Of a DNA stretch of 64,000 bases, positions 42,244-51,964 are shown in pieces; the stretch's first letter is position 1; each line of letters begins with the position of its first letter. The DNA comes from Streptomyces lydicus (GTDB lineage Bacteria; Actinomycetota; Actinomycetes; Streptomycetales; Streptomycetaceae): assembly GCF_001729485.1 (NCBI RefSeq), contig NZ_CP017157.1, forward strand, positions 2,542,001 to 2,606,000, read 5' to 3'. Position numbers and translations under genes: made by a program. Under the pieces are notes generated by a model. It saw only the letters and a program-made list of their open reading frames with translations, was not told the DNA's origin and searched no databases.

Positions 42244-43223
42244 AGCGTGCTCCAGTCGTGGTCGGGATAGTGGTGCACCGGAGCCGATACATCGTCCAGC
42301 GCCCGGCAGATCTCGTCAGGAAGACTAAGGGTCTCCACTGACAATGCCGCTCTGAGCTGCTGCGCTGTGCGTGCGCCAACGATCGGCGCGGTCACTCCGG
42401 GGCGGTCGCGCACCCATGCGAGCGCGACCTGGAGCGGGGTGACGGCCAGTCCGTCGGCGGCGGTGGTGACCGCCTCGACGACCCGGCTCGCGGTCTCGTC
42501 GAGGTAGGGCGCCACGAACCCCGCCAGGTGGTCGGAGGCGCCGCGTGAATCGGCCGGGGTGGCATGGCGGTACTTGCCGGTCAGCACGCCTCTGCCGAGG
42601 GGGGAGGAGGGCAGGACGCCGATGCCGAGGTCCAGCGCGGCGGGCAGCACCTCGCGTTCGATGCCGCGCTGGAGGAGGGAGTACTCCATCTGCGTGCCGG
42701 CCAGTGGGTTGCGTATGCCGGGTGCGGCGAGCTGCCAGGTGGCGGCCCTGGCGAGCTGCCAGCCGGAGAAGTTCGCCAGCCCCACATAGCGGGCCCGGCC
42801 GCTGGTGACGGCCAGGTCGAGGGCCTGGAGGGTCTCCTCCAGCGGGGTGTGCGGGTCGAAGGCGTGCAGCTGCCACAGGTCGACGTAGTCGGTGCCCAGC
42901 CGCTCCAGTGAGGCGTCCAGGGCGGCGAGGAGGTGGCGCCGGGAGCAGTCGACCCGGCGGTCCGGCTCCAGGACGCTGCCGGCCTTGGTGGCGATCACCA
43001 GGTCGTCGCGCGGAACGAGTCCTTCCGTCAGCCGGCCCAGCAGGTACTCGGCGCCGCCGTCGGCGTAGATGTCGGCGGTGTCCACGAGGGTGCCGCCGGC
43101 CTCCCAGAACGTCTTGAGCTGGTCGGCGGCTTCTTGCTCGTCCGTGTCGCGGGCCCAGTTGAGGGTGCCGAGTCCGAGACGGGACACGCGAAGGCCCGTT
43201 CGGCCGAGGTGCCTTTGCTCCAT
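42240..43223 (-). CDS. Aldo/keto reductase
   Basis: A 327-residue NADPH-dependent aldo/keto reductase with the TIM-barrel signatures LGLGTLNWA, DTADIYADGGAEYLLG (catalytic Asp and Tyr), VIATKAGS (Lys), and LWQLHAFDPHTPLEET (His). The C-terminal cofactor block is APIVGARTAQQLRAAL. The ATG at 43223 lacks a clear ribosome site. It is co-transcribed with the RecD-like gene through a four-base overlap, an odd pairing with no evident shared pathway. Confidence 0.87.
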   Translation of the reverse strand: MEQRHLGRTGLRVSRLGLGTLNWARDTDEQEAADQLKTFWEAGGTLVDTADIYADGGAEYLLGRLTEGLVPRDDLVIATKAGSVLEPDRRVDCSRRHLLAALDASLERLGTDYVDLWQLHAFDPHTPLEETLQALDLAVTSGRARYVGLANFSGWQLARAATWQLAAPGIRNPLAGTQMEYSLLQRGIEREVLPAALDLGIGVLPSSPLGRGVLTGKYRHATPADSRGASDHLAGFVAPYLDETASRVVEAVTTAADGLAVTPLQVALAWVRDRPGVTAPIVGARTAQQLRAALSVETLSLPDEICRALDDVSAPVHHYPDHDWSTL

Positions 43224-43490
43224 GAGGCTTGAGATTACGCGCCGGGGGCCGGGATCAGGGGACCTGTGGACAACCCGCCGGTGGTGCCCGGTGGTGGCCC
43301 GCGGCGCCCGGTTGTGCCCGGTTGCGGCCCGTGGCGAGGGGAGGGGCGAGGGGACGCGGGGAGGCCGGGCGGGGGAGCGGTCCGGCGGGGGCCGGGGGCC
43401 GGGGCGGTGTGCCGGGGGGCGGGCCGCGGGAGCGGCGCGGAGGCCCGTCGCCCCGGCGGCAGGAGCCGGGAGGGCCCCGGGGCAGGGGCT

Positions 43491-43518
43491 TTGACGACAC
43501 TCTTGTGCGCGCTACAGT
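43491..43518 (+). promoter_or_regulatory. HrdB-type promoter of the LLM oxidoreductase gene
   Basis: TTGACG (43491-43496), a 16-base spacer and TACAGT (43513-43518) closely fit the actinomycete housekeeping consensus. Transcription would start near 43525, 34 bases before the ATG. The rest of the gap back to 43224 is G/C-rich with no gene. Confidence 0.7.
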
Positions 43519-43558
43519 CCCCGGAACAGCGACGTTACTGATGGGTAAGGGGAGCGGC

Positions 43559-44614
43559 ATGAGGCTTGGCATCAACCTCGGCTACTGGGGCGCCGGGATG
43601 GACTCCGACAATCTCGCGGTGGCGCAGGAGGCCGACCGCCTCGGCTACTCCGTCTGCTGGGCGGCCGAGGCGTACGGTTCCGACGCCGCCACGGTGCTCT
43701 CCTGGGTCGCCGCCCAGACGGAGCGCATCGACGTCGGTTCGGCGATCTTCCAGATCCCGGCGCGTACCCCCGCGATGACCGCGATGACGGCCGCGACCCT
43801 GGACTCCCTCTCCGGGGGCCGGTTCCGGCTGGGCCTCGGGGTGTCCGGTCCGCAGGTCTCCGAGGGCTGGTACGGCGTCAAGTTCGACAAGCCGCTGGCG
43901 CGCACCCGTGAGTACGTGGAGATCGTCCGCAAGGCGATGGCGCGCGAGCGGCTCTCCTACGAGGGCGAGCACTGGACGCTGCCGCTGCCCGGCGGTCCGG
44001 GCAAGCCGCTGAAGCTCACGGTGCACCCGCAGCGTGAGCACATCCCGCTCTACATCGCCGCGATCGGCCCGAAGAACCTGGCGCAGACCGGTGAGATCGC
44101 CGACGGCGCGCTGCTGATCTTCCCGTCCGTCGAGCATCTGGAGGAGACCGCGCTGTCGCACCTGAGGGCGGGTCGCGAGAAGGCGGGCCGGACGATGGAG
44201 GGGTTCGACGTCTGTCCGACGCTGCCGCTGGCGGTGGGCGCGGACAAGGACGTCAGCGCGCTGGCCGACATGTTCCGGCCGTACACCGCGCTGTACGTCG
44301 GCGGCATGGGCAGCCCCAAGCAGAACTTCTACAACCAGCTGGCGCAGCGCATGGGCTACGAGAAGGAAGCCGCGGAGATCCAGGAGAAGTACCTGGCGGG
44401 GGACAAGGACGGCGCCGCCGCCGCGATCCCGGAGCGGCTGATCGACGAGACGACGCTGCTCGGCTCCGTCGAGCGGATCGCCGAGCGGATGCAGGGCTAC
44501 GCGGCGGCCGGCGTGACCACGCTGACGCTGGCCCCGGCCGGTTTCACGCTGGAGGACCGGCTGGCCTCGCTGCGGGCGGGCACCGAGGCCCTGGAGCGCG
44601 CCGGACTCGCGTGA
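43559..44614 (+). CDS. LLM-class F420-dependent oxidoreductase
   Basis: A 351-residue luciferase-like monooxygenase-fold enzyme. Visible blocks are LGINLGYWGAGMDSDNLAVAQEADRLGYSVCWAAEAYGSDA, the non-prolyl cis-peptide strand region IDVGSAIFQIPARTPAMTAMTAATLDSLSGGRFRLGLGVSG, and IPLYIAAIGPKN. This subgroup uses coenzyme F420 rather than FMN. The ATG at 43559 has GGGGAG four bases upstream; an in-frame ATG at 43541 lies six codons earlier. A strong hairpin ends the unit. Substrate unknown. Confidence 0.88.
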   Translation: MRLGINLGYWGAGMDSDNLAVAQEADRLGYSVCWAAEAYGSDAATVLSWVAAQTERIDVGSAIFQIPARTPAMTAMTAATLDSLSGGRFRLGLGVSGPQVSEGWYGVKFDKPLARTREYVEIVRKAMARERLSYEGEHWTLPLPGGPGKPLKLTVHPQREHIPLYIAAIGPKNLAQTGEIADGALLIFPSVEHLEETALSHLRAGREKAGRTMEGFDVCPTLPLAVGADKDVSALADMFRPYTALYVGGMGSPKQNFYNQLAQRMGYEKEAAEIQEKYLAGDKDGAAAAIPERLIDETTLLGSVERIAERMQGYAAAGVTTLTLAPAGFTLEDRLASLRAGTEALERAGLA

Positions 44615-44661
44615 GGACGCGCGCGGCGCCGGGCCCGCGGTGAGTTCCCGGCCCGGCACGT

Positions 44662-44694
44662 ACGAAGCCCGGCGCCTGGGGCGCCGGGCTTCGT
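44662..44694 (+). terminator. 14-bp hairpin after the LLM oxidoreductase gene
   Basis: ACGAAGCCCGGCGC (44662-44675) pairs perfectly with GCGCCGGGCTTCGT (44681-44694) around loop CTGGG, 47 bases beyond the stop codon. Confidence 0.75.
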
Positions 44695-44900
44695 GAGGTC
44701 TGCGGCCGTGGTGGGGGCTCGGGGGATCTTCCCCGCCACGGCCGTCACGCTGCTCAACGCGGCGGCCGACGGCCCGGTTACGCCTCCTCGCCGGCCGTGC
44801 GTCAGCCGAACGGCCGAATGGGTGGCGGCTCCGGTTGCCGCGACCGGAACGCCCCATTTGACTTTTTCTTTACGGGTGTGTCCGTTCGGAGGTGGCGCAA

Positions 44901-45689
44901 ATGTTCTCGGCCCGCAGTGTCTTCCAGGAGATCGTCGACAACGACAACTCCTACCGACTGTTCTGTTCCATAGCGGCCAGCGGCGAGGCCCAGGGCGGCT
45001 GGGAGAACGGCCGGATCGCCGCGCTCCTGCCCGCGTCGCTGCGCGGGTTGGCGCCCAAGGTCGCCCGGCACGGCGCCGACGAGGACAAGCACGGCCGGAT
45101 CTTCCAGGCCCTGATGCGCCGGCGCGGGCTGACCCCCGCCGAGGTCCCCGAGGACACCGACTACACGATGCTCCTGGAGCGGCGCGGGATCGGCCTGGCG
45201 CACGACAAGCTGCGCCGCGACGAGCCGCTCACCGAGCTGGACGTCATCACCTACCTCGCGCACAGCCGGGTCACCGAGCAGCGGGCCGCCGACCAGATGG
45301 AGCTGCTCAGGAGGTACTTCGGTGACCACCCCGAGGTGGGCAAGGCGGTCCGGATGATCGCCCAGGACGAGGACAACCACCTCGCCTACTGCCACGAGGA
45401 GCTGCTCAGGCTGGCCCGGGCGGGGCACGGCCGGACCATCCAGCGGGTGCTGCGCGAGTGCGCGCACGCCGAGATGGCCGTCTACCGGGACGTCAGCCTG
45501 GCGGTGATGGGCCACATGGGCCGCCTCCTGCACTGGCCGAAGGCCAAGTCCACGGCCCTCGCCGCGGGGATCCGGGCGGTGTACGGCTACGAGCGGCTGG
45601 GCGGCTGGCGGCGGATGGTCACCCTGGCACAGCCCGAGCGGTCGGACCCGCTGGGCGGTCCGGCCACCTCCGCGCCGGAGTTCGCCTGA
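44901..45689 (+). CDS. Ferritin-like domain protein
   Basis: A 262-residue helical protein of the ferritin-like superfamily. Carboxylate/histidine pairs suited to a di-iron site are seen in KVARHGADEDKHGRIF and MIAQDEDNHLAYCHEELLRL, with supporting Glu in SRVTEQRAADQMELL. The ATG at 44901 lies eight bases after GGAGG and is preferred over the in-frame GTG at 44892, which overlaps that site. Comparable actinobacterial proteins are annotated only as ferritin-like; iron storage versus oxygenation cannot be decided. Confidence 0.8.
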   Translation: MFSARSVFQEIVDNDNSYRLFCSIAASGEAQGGWENGRIAALLPASLRGLAPKVARHGADEDKHGRIFQALMRRRGLTPAEVPEDTDYTMLLERRGIGLAHDKLRRDEPLTELDVITYLAHSRVTEQRAADQMELLRRYFGDHPEVGKAVRMIAQDEDNHLAYCHEELLRLARAGHGRTIQRVLRECAHAEMAVYRDVSLAVMGHMGRLLHWPKAKSTALAAGIRAVYGYERLGGWRRMVTLAQPERSDPLGGPATSAPEFA

Positions 45690-45725
45690 GCCGGGCCGTC
45701 GCCGCCGTACGCCTCCCGCCGCGGG

Positions 45726-46721
45726 TCACAGCCACCCGCGGCGCTTGAACAGGCGGTAGAGCGAGACCTCGATGAGGACCATCAGTACCAGGACCGCGGG
45801 GTAGCCCAGGTGCCACTTGAGTTCCGGCATGTTCTCGAAGTTCATGCCGTAGATCCCGGCGATCAGGGTCGGTACGGCCGCCAGCGCCGCCCACGCGGAG
45901 ATCTTGCGCATGTCGTCGTTCTGCCGAACGCCCATCTGCGCCAGGTGGGCGGAGAGAATGTCCGAGAGCAGCCGGTCCAGGCCGTCCACCGACTCGTTGG
46001 CGCGGGTGAGGTGGTCGTCGACGTCGCGGAAGAACGGCCGGGCGTGGGCGTGCACGAACGGCACTCCCGGATTCTGCAGCCGGGCCATCGGCGCCGCCAA
46101 CGGGCCGGTCGCCCGACGGAATTCCATCACCTCGCGCTTGAACGCGTAGATCTCGGCGGCGGTGTTCCGGGTGTCCCGGCCGCGCACCGGCGCGAACACC
46201 TCCGCCTCCAACTCCTCCATGTCCAGCTGGAGTTCGGCGGCCACCTCGATGTAGTGGTCGACCACCGCGTCGCTGACCGCGTACAGCACCGCACCGGGGC
46301 CGTGCCGCAGGATCTCCGGATGCTCCTCCAGCCGGCGCCGCACCGCCGCCAGCGGGCTGGCCTCCCCGTGCCGCACGGTCACCACGAACGAGTCGCCGAC
46401 GAAGACCATCACCTCCGAGGAGGTCACCGTGTCGGCCTTGTCGTCGTAGGTGATCGGTTTGAGCACCATGAACAGCGAGTCGTCGTAGACCTCCAGCTTG
46501 GGCCGCTGGTGGGCCTTGAGCGCGTCCTCGATCGCCAGGGGGTGCAGCGCGAACTCGGACCTGACGCGCTCGAACTCCTCCGCCGTCGGCTCGTGCATCC
46601 CCAGCCACATGAAGGAGTGGCCCTCGGCCCGGGCCGCGTCGAGGGCGTGCGCGAAGTCGGTCGCGCACTCGGTGCGGCGGCCCTCCCGGTAGATGGCGCA
46701 GTCCACGATCACATCTGGCAT
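45726..46721 (-). CDS. corA: Magnesium/cobalt transporter CorA
   Basis: A 331-residue CorA-type divalent cation channel. A large cytosolic alpha/beta domain with a long stalk helix is followed by two C-terminal membrane helices; the GMN selectivity motif is intact in AGIYGMNFENMPEL, and the protein ends RLFKRRGWL as usual. Convergent with the ferritin-like gene and divergent from the phosphatase gene. Start ATG at 46721 has only a weak purine stretch (GAGA). Confidence 0.9.
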   Translation of the reverse strand: MPDVIVDCAIYREGRRTECATDFAHALDAARAEGHSFMWLGMHEPTAEEFERVRSEFALHPLAIEDALKAHQRPKLEVYDDSLFMVLKPITYDDKADTVTSSEVMVFVGDSFVVTVRHGEASPLAAVRRRLEEHPEILRHGPGAVLYAVSDAVVDHYIEVAAELQLDMEELEAEVFAPVRGRDTRNTAAEIYAFKREVMEFRRATGPLAAPMARLQNPGVPFVHAHARPFFRDVDDHLTRANESVDGLDRLLSDILSAHLAQMGVRQNDDMRKISAWAALAAVPTLIAGIYGMNFENMPELKWHLGYPAVLVLMVLIEVSLYRLFKRRGWL

Positions 46722-46780
46722 TCTCGCGCGTACCCCGGGCGCGTGCCAGGACGGCGGCCGCGGAACGTAGGCTGGCGGTC

Positions 46781-47479
46781 ATGCCCACGCTGATCCTGGT
46801 GCGGCACGGCCGCTCCACCGCCAACACCGCCGGAGTGCTCGCCGGGCGGGCGCCCGGCGTCGCCCTCGACGAGCGCGGCGCCGCCCAGTCCGCCGCGCTG
46901 CCCGCCCGGCTGGCGCGGGTGCCGCTTGCCGCCGTCGTCTCCAGTCCGCTGCAGCGCTGCCGGGAGACCGTGGCGCCGTTGCTGGCGGCCCGGCCGGGGC
47001 TCGCGCTGCACGTCGAGGACCGGATCAGCGAGTGCGACTACGGCGACTGGTCGGGCCGCAAACTCGCCGAGCTCGCCGACGAGCCGCTGATGGAGGTCGT
47101 CCAGCAGCACGCGTCCGCGGCGGCCTTCCCCGGCGGGGAGTCGATGCGTGCCATGCAGGCCCGCGCGGTGGACGCGGTGCGCGACTGGAACGCCCGCATC
47201 GAGGCGGCGCACGGCCCGGAGGCCGTCTACGCCATGTGCGCGCACGGCGACATCATCAAAGCGCTGGTGGCCGACGCGCTGGGCATGCACCTCGACCTGT
47301 TCCAGCGGATCTCCGTCGAGCCCTGCTCGGTCACCGTCGTCCGCTACACCAGGCTGCGGCCCTACCTGGTCCGGCTCGGCGACACCGGCGACTTCGCGTC
47401 CCTCGTGCCCAGGGAGGACGGGGCGGTCCCGGGCGACGGCCGGGACGCGGCCGTCGGCGGTGGCGCGGGCGCAGCGTGA
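46781..47479 (+). CDS. Histidine phosphatase family protein (MSMEG_4193 type)
   Basis: A 232-residue phosphoglycerate-mutase-like phosphatase. The catalytic RHG is in LILVRHGRST (residues 4-13) and the second catalytic His in AMCAHGDI. The order phosphatase - DUF3090 - SCO1664-family - mshC is a conserved actinobacterial block, which supports assignment to the MSMEG_4193 group. The C-terminus is a Gly/Ala-rich tail. Substrate unknown; the link to mshC hints at mycothiol or inositol-phosphate metabolism, by inference. Confidence 0.87.
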   Translation: MPTLILVRHGRSTANTAGVLAGRAPGVALDERGAAQSAALPARLARVPLAAVVSSPLQRCRETVAPLLAARPGLALHVEDRISECDYGDWSGRKLAELADEPLMEVVQQHASAAAFPGGESMRAMQARAVDAVRDWNARIEAAHGPEAVYAMCAHGDIIKALVADALGMHLDLFQRISVEPCSVTVVRYTRLRPYLVRLGDTGDFASLVPREDGAVPGDGRDAAVGGGAGAA

Positions 47480-47585
47480 TCAGTCGGCGCAGTAGGGTGG
47501 TGCGACGGCGCTGCCCGCCACGCCCCGGTCAGCGGGACGTGCAGCGACCGCAGTGACCCCGCAGTCGAGCAATCGGAGCAGGACG

Positions 47586-48176
47586 TTGTCCCGTCAGGTG
47601 TTCTTCTACGACGCGCCGGACCGCTTCGTGGCCGGTACGGTCGGGCTGCCTGGCCGCCGTAGCTTCTACCTCCAGGCGACCGCCGCCGGCCGCACGACCA
47701 GCGTCGCTCTGGAGAAGACGCAGGTCGCGGCGCTCGCCGAGCGGATCGACGAGCTGCTGGACGAGGTCGTACGGCGCAGCGGCGGCAATGCCCCGGTGCC
47801 CGCCGTCTCGCCCGCCGAACTCGCCGACACCGCCCCGCTGGAGACCCCCGTGGAGGAGGAGTTCCGGGTCGGCACGATGGCGCTGGCCTGGGACGGCGAG
47901 GACGAGCGGATGATCGTCGAGGCGCAGGCGCTGGTCGAGCTGGACGCCGACAGCGACGAGGCGCTCGCCGACGCCGAGGAGCGGCTGCTCCAGGACGACG
48001 AGAACGGCCCGCCGATGCTGCGGGTGCGCCTCACCGGAACCATGGCCAGGGCGTTCGCCAAGCGGGCGCTGGAGGTCGTCAACGCCGGCCGCCCGCCGTG
48101 CCCGCTGTGCAGCCTGCCGCTCGACCCGGAGGGACACGTATGCCCGCGCCAGAACGGATACCGACGGGACGCCTGA
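47586..48176 (+). CDS. DUF3090 protein
   Basis: A 196-residue DUF3090 protein: SRQVFFYDAPDRFVAGTVGLPGRRSFYLQA at the N-terminus and a C-terminal zinc-ribbon-like CPLCSLPLDPEGHVCPR. Function unknown. I prefer the TTG at 47586, which follows CGGAGCAGG and gives the family's usual first residue; a GTG at 47553 would add eleven residues. It overlaps the next gene by 37 bases. Confidence 0.85.
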   Translation: MSRQVFFYDAPDRFVAGTVGLPGRRSFYLQATAAGRTTSVALEKTQVAALAERIDELLDEVVRRSGGNAPVPAVSPAELADTAPLETPVEEEFRVGTMALAWDGEDERMIVEAQALVELDADSDEALADAEERLLQDDENGPPMLRVRLTGTMARAFAKRALEVVNAGRPPCPLCSLPLDPEGHVCPRQNGYRRDA

Positions 48177-49063
48177 GCGGCGGCGAGCCGGCCGCGGAGC
48201 CGGCCGGGCCGCTGCCCGGCCCCGCCGCCCCGGCGCGGGCCGCGGCCGCGCCGGAGCCCGCCGCCGGCCTGTCGGACGCCTTCCTCGCCGAGGGTGAGCT
48301 GACCGTCCGCGGCCGCATCCAGGAGGCGTCCAACGCGGTGCTGTACTGCACCGTCGAGCACGACGGCCGCAGCGCCGCCTGCGTCTACAAGCCGGTCGCC
48401 GGCGAGCGCCCGCTGTGGGACTTCCCCGACGGCACCCTCGCCCAGCGCGAGGTCGCCGCCTACGAGGTCGCCCGTGCCTGCGGCTGGGACCTGATCCCGC
48501 CGACCGTGCTGCGCGAGGGCCCGTACGGCACCGGCATGGTCCAGGAGTGGATCGACCCGCCGGAGAGCAGCGACGAGGTGCCCGAGCTGCTGGCCCTGGT
48601 GGAGGACGAGGAGCCGGGGCCCGGCTGGAAGGCCGTCGGCTTCGCGGAGCTGGGGGAGGGCCGTACCGCCCTGCTGGTGCACGCCGACCACCCGCGGCTG
48701 CGGCAGCTCGCGGTGCTGGACGCGGTGATCAACAACGGTGACCGCAAGGGCGGGCATCTGCTGCCCGGCGCCGACGGCCGGTTCTTCGCCATCGACCACG
48801 GTGTGACCTTCAACGCCGAGGACAAGCTGCGCACCCTGCTGTGGGGCTGGGCGGGGGAGCCGCTGCCGGCGGAGGCCGTGGAGGTGTTGCGCGGTCTGCG
48901 GACGGCGCTGGCGGACGCGGCGCCGCTGGCCGCCCGACTGGCCGAACTGATCACGGAGGCCGAGATCGAGGGGTTGCGGGCTCGTGTGGCGGGGCTGCTG
49001 CGCAGCGGCCGGCACCCGGAGCCGAGCGGGGAATGGCCCGCGATCCCCTGGCCGCCCGTCTGA
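48140..49063 (+). CDS. SCO1664 family protein (PI3/4-kinase-like fold)
   Basis: A 307-residue protein of the SCO1664 family, distantly related to phosphatidylinositol 3/4-kinases. Kinase-like features are the glycine-poor nucleotide strand ACVYKPVAGERPLWDFPDGTLAQREVAAYEVA (Lys and Glu), the catalytic-type AVINNGDRKGGHLLP, and the metal-binding AIDHGVTFN. Starts at 48140 behind GGAGGG, inside the DUF3090 gene. Biochemical role unknown; always found near mshC in actinobacteria to my knowledge. Confidence 0.87.
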   Translation: MPAPERIPTGRLSGGEPAAEPAGPLPGPAAPARAAAAPEPAAGLSDAFLAEGELTVRGRIQEASNAVLYCTVEHDGRSAACVYKPVAGERPLWDFPDGTLAQREVAAYEVARACGWDLIPPTVLREGPYGTGMVQEWIDPPESSDEVPELLALVEDEEPGPGWKAVGFAELGEGRTALLVHADHPRLRQLAVLDAVINNGDRKGGHLLPGADGRFFAIDHGVTFNAEDKLRTLLWGWAGEPLPAEAVEVLRGLRTALADAAPLAARLAELITEAEIEGLRARVAGLLRSGRHPEPSGEWPAIPWPPV

Positions 49064-49182
49064 CCCGGAACCGCACCCCGACGTGCCTTTGCACGTCGCG
49101 CCGTCAAACACAAGACCGCCTTTCCGGCCAAGACCCGTGATCCGGTTCGTATGCGGAACCTCCGTCCGGTTACGCTCATGGC

Positions 49183-50412
49183 ATGCATGCATGGCCCGCT
49201 TCTGAGGTCCCCGCCCTGCCTGGTCAGGGCCGCGACCTGAGGATCCACGACACCGCGACCGGCGGACGGGTGACCCTCGCCCCCGGTCCCGTCGCCCGTA
49301 TCTATGTCTGCGGCATCACGCCGTACGACGCCACCCACATGGGGCACGCGGCGACCTACAACGCGTTCGACCTGGTTCAGCGCGTGTGGCTCGACACGAA
49401 GCGCCAGGTGCACTACGTGCAGAACGTCACCGACGTCGACGATCCGCTGCTGGAGCGGGCGGAGAAGACCGGCGACGACTGGACCGCGCTCGCCGAGCGC
49501 GAGACCGCCCTGTTCCGCGAGGACATGACGGCCCTGCGGATGCTGCCACCGCGCCACTACATAGGCGCCGTCGAGTCGATACCCGGGATCGTCCCGCTGG
49601 TGGAGCGGCTGCGCGACGCCGGCGCCGCCTACGAGCTGGACGGCGACATCTACTTCTCCGTCTCCTCCGACCCGCACTTCGGTGAGGTCTCCGGCCTGGA
49701 CGCCGAGGCGATGCGGCTGCTGTCCGCCGAGCGCGGCGGCGACCCGGAGCGCGAGGGCAAGAAGAACCCGCTCGACCCGATGCTGTGGATGGCCGCCCGC
49801 GACGGCGAGCCGAGCTGGGACGGCGGCTCGCTGGGCCGCGGCCGGCCCGGCTGGCACATCGAGTGCGTCGCGATCGCCCTGGACCACCTCGGGATGGGCT
49901 TCGACGTGCAGGGCGGCGGCTCCGACCTCGCCTTCCCGCACCACGAGATGGGCGCCTCGCACGCCCAGGCGCTCACCGGCGAGCACCCGTTCGCCCAGGC
50001 GTACGTGCACGCCGGCATGGTGGCCCTGAACGGCGAGAAGATGTCCAAGTCGAAGGGCAACCTCGTCTTCGTCTCGAAGGTGCGGCGCGAGGGCACCGAC
50101 CCGGCGGCGATCCGCCTGGCGCTGCTCGCGCACCACTACCGGGCGGACTGGGAGTGGACCGACGCGGTGCTGGAGGAGGCGGTGGCACGGCTGGCGCGCT
50201 GGCGCGCGGCGGTCTCCCGCCCCGACGGCCCGCCGGCCGAGGCCCTGCTGGAGGAGATCCGCGCGGCCCTCGCCGACGACCTGGACTCCCCGGCCGCGCT
50301 GGCCGCGGTGGACCGTTGGGCCGCGACGCAGGAGGCGGAGGGCGGCACCGACGAGGGCGCGCCCGGCCTCGTCTCGCGCACGGTCGACGCGCTGCTGGGC
50401 GTGGCGCTCTGA
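49183..50412 (+). CDS. mshC: MshC, cysteine:GlcN-Ins ligase of mycothiol synthesis
   Basis: A 409-residue homologue of cysteinyl-tRNA synthetase that joins cysteine to 1-D-myo-inosityl-2-amino-2-deoxy-glucopyranoside with ATP, the third dedicated step of mycothiol synthesis. The zinc Cys43 and adenylation motif lie in [13 protein letters not shown] (residues 43-55) and the KMSKS-like loop KMSKSKG at 286-292. The short C-terminal domain, without a tRNA-binding part, fits MshC rather than CysS. No ribosome site precedes the ATG at 49183 and TACGCT lies seven bases upstream, suggesting a leaderless transcript. Confidence 0.92.
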   Translation: MHAWPASEVPALPGQGRDLRIHDTATGGRVTLAPGPVARIYVCGITPYDATHMGHAATYNAFDLVQRVWLDTKRQVHYVQNVTDVDDPLLERAEKTGDDWTALAERETALFREDMTALRMLPPRHYIGAVESIPGIVPLVERLRDAGAAYELDGDIYFSVSSDPHFGEVSGLDAEAMRLLSAERGGDPEREGKKNPLDPMLWMAARDGEPSWDGGSLGRGRPGWHIECVAIALDHLGMGFDVQGGGSDLAFPHHEMGASHAQALTGEHPFAQAYVHAGMVALNGEKMSKSKGNLVFVSKVRREGTDPAAIRLALLAHHYRADWEWTDAVLEEAVARLARWRAAVSRPDGPPAEALLEEIRAALADDLDSPAALAAVDRWAATQEAEGGTDEGAPGLVSRTVDALLGVAL

Positions 50413-50474
50413 CAGCCGGCGGCTGAGTTCGTCCCTCGGGGCGCCTTCGCGGGAGCGGGGGCGCCCCTCGTTCC

Positions 50475-50501
50475 GGCCCCGCGGTGGCGCACCGCGGGGC
50501 C
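50475..50501. terminator. 11-bp hairpin between mshC and PAC2 genes
   Basis: GGCCCCGCGGT (50475-50485) pairs perfectly with ACCGCGGGGCC (50491-50501) around GGCGC, between convergent genes. A second weaker hairpin (GGGGCGCC/GGCGCCCC) lies about 40 bases earlier. Confidence 0.65.
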
Positions 50502-50653
50502 GCGTGCGTTGCCGGGTTTCCCGCCGTGCGAACCGCCCGTCGCAGCGGCGGGCGGTTGCCTGCCGGGTGTGGTGCCGGTCCCGCGGACGTCGTCCTCGGA
50601 GCCGGCACCTGCCGGGAGAGCGCCCGCCGGCGGGGCGACGGAACGGACCTCGG

Positions 50654-51703
50654 TCAGTCCTCGTCGCGGCGGTCCCCGGAGTCCTCCGGGGACTCGGGGT
50701 CCGTTTCCGCCTCGTCCGTGGGGCGCGGCTCGCGCTGGTCCTTGGAGACCGGACGGGGCGGGCGGGTGCGGCCGCTGGTGGTGTCGCGGAGGTAGGAGCT
50801 GTCGCGGCCCTCGGTGAGCCCGCCCTCGGTAGCCACGCCCGGGCCGGCCTGCGGGTCGCGGCGGCGCAGGTAGCGCTCGAACTCGCGGGCGATGGCCTCG
50901 CCGGACGCCTCCGGGAGGTCCGCGGTGTCCCGCGCCTCCTCCAGGGACTGGACGTATTCGGCCACCTCGCTGTCCTCGGCGGCCAGCTGGTCGACGCCCA
51001 GCTGCCAGGCCCGCGCGTCCTCGCTCAGCTCGCCCAGCGGGATGCTGATGTCGAGGAGGTCCTCCAGGCGGTTGAGCAGCGCGAGGCTGGCCTTCGGGTT
51101 GGGCGGCTGGGAGACGTAGTGCGGCACCGCGGCCCACAGGCTCACCGCGGGGACCCCGGCGTGCGTGCAGGCTTCCTGGAGGATGCCGACGATGCCGGTG
51201 GGGCCTTCGTAGCGGGATTCCTCCAGGTCCAGGCGCCGGGCCAGGTCCGCGTCGGAGGTGACGCCGCTGACCGGGACGGGGCGGGTGTGCGGGGTGTCGC
51301 CGAGCAGGGAGCCCAGCACCACCAGCATCTCCACCCCCAACTCATGGGCGAAGCCCAGGATTTCGTTGCAGAACGAACGCCAGCGCATGCTGGGTTCGAT
51401 CCCGCGGACCAGGACCAGGTCGCGCGCCCGGCCCTTGCCGTTCGCGTCGCCGACGCGGACCACGGAGAGCCGGGTCGTCGGCCAGGTGATCTTGCGTACG
51501 CCGCCGTCCAGGAAGACCGTGGGGCGGTTCACCTGGAAGTCGTAGTAGTCCTCGGCGTCCAGCGCGGCGAAGACCTCTCCCTTCCATTCCCGGTCCAGAT
51601 GTGCGACCGCGGCGGAGGCGGCGTCGCCGGCGTCGTTCCAGCCTTCGAACGCGGCCACCATGACCGGGTCGATCAGCTCGGGCACCCCCTCGAGCTCGAT
51701 CAC
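50654..51703 (-). CDS. PAC2 family protein
   Basis: A 349-residue protein of the PAC2 (proteasome assembly chaperone 2-like) family: VMVAAFEGWNDAGDAASAAVAHL at the N-terminus, LVLVRGIEPSMRWRSF, GSLLGDTPHTRPVPVSG and a Trp/Pro-rich HYVSQPPNPKA block. The C-terminal 60 residues are charged and disordered (…DEAETDPESPEDSGDRRDED). The GTG at 51703 follows AGGAGG. Conserved next to mshC in Streptomyces; cellular role in actinobacteria is not established. Confidence 0.87.
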   Translation of the reverse strand: MIELEGVPELIDPVMVAAFEGWNDAGDAASAAVAHLDREWKGEVFAALDAEDYYDFQVNRPTVFLDGGVRKITWPTTRLSVVRVGDANGKGRARDLVLVRGIEPSMRWRSFCNEILGFAHELGVEMLVVLGSLLGDTPHTRPVPVSGVTSDADLARRLDLEESRYEGPTGIVGILQEACTHAGVPAVSLWAAVPHYVSQPPNPKASLALLNRLEDLLDISIPLGELSEDARAWQLGVDQLAAEDSEVAEYVQSLEEARDTADLPEASGEAIAREFERYLRRRDPQAGPGVATEGGLTEGRDSSYLRDTTSGRTRPPRPVSKDQREPRPTDEAETDPESPEDSGDRRDED

Positions 51704-51831
51704 CCAGCGCCTCCTTCCGACCGGTTCGGCCGTGTGGGGGCGGCCGCCGGCAGCAGTTCCATTGCGTGCGTCACCAGACTACGGCGTGTGCGGTGCCGGT
51801 CCGCAGCCCCTGTGCACGAATGAGATCCGAT

Positions 51832-51842
51832 TCATCCGATCT
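51832..51842. promoter_or_regulatory. Weaker GntR-type half-palindrome
   Basis: TCATCCGATCT matches nine of eleven positions of ACATCCGATGT found upstream of the GntR gene. It lies 120 bases before the dehydratase start. A further partial copy, TCCGATGTT, is at 51928-51936. Confidence 0.4.
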
Positions 51843-51906
51843 GTGTCCGACTCCGATCACCTAACTTCCGTACGGGGTCTGGACGCCGTCTTGCACGCGG
51901 GTCTAT

Positions 51907-51917
51907 ACATCGGATGA
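51907..51917. promoter_or_regulatory. Operator-like site upstream of the fucose cluster
   Basis: ACATCGGATGA matches ten of eleven bases of the core ACATCGGATGT of the 17-bp palindrome at 61591-61607. It lies 48 bases upstream of the first gene of the sugar cluster, where a GntR repressor would block transcription. Confidence 0.6.
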
Positions 51918-51964
51918 CCGGCAAAGGTCCGATGTTCTTCCGCAACATCTCAGGGGGCATGTGC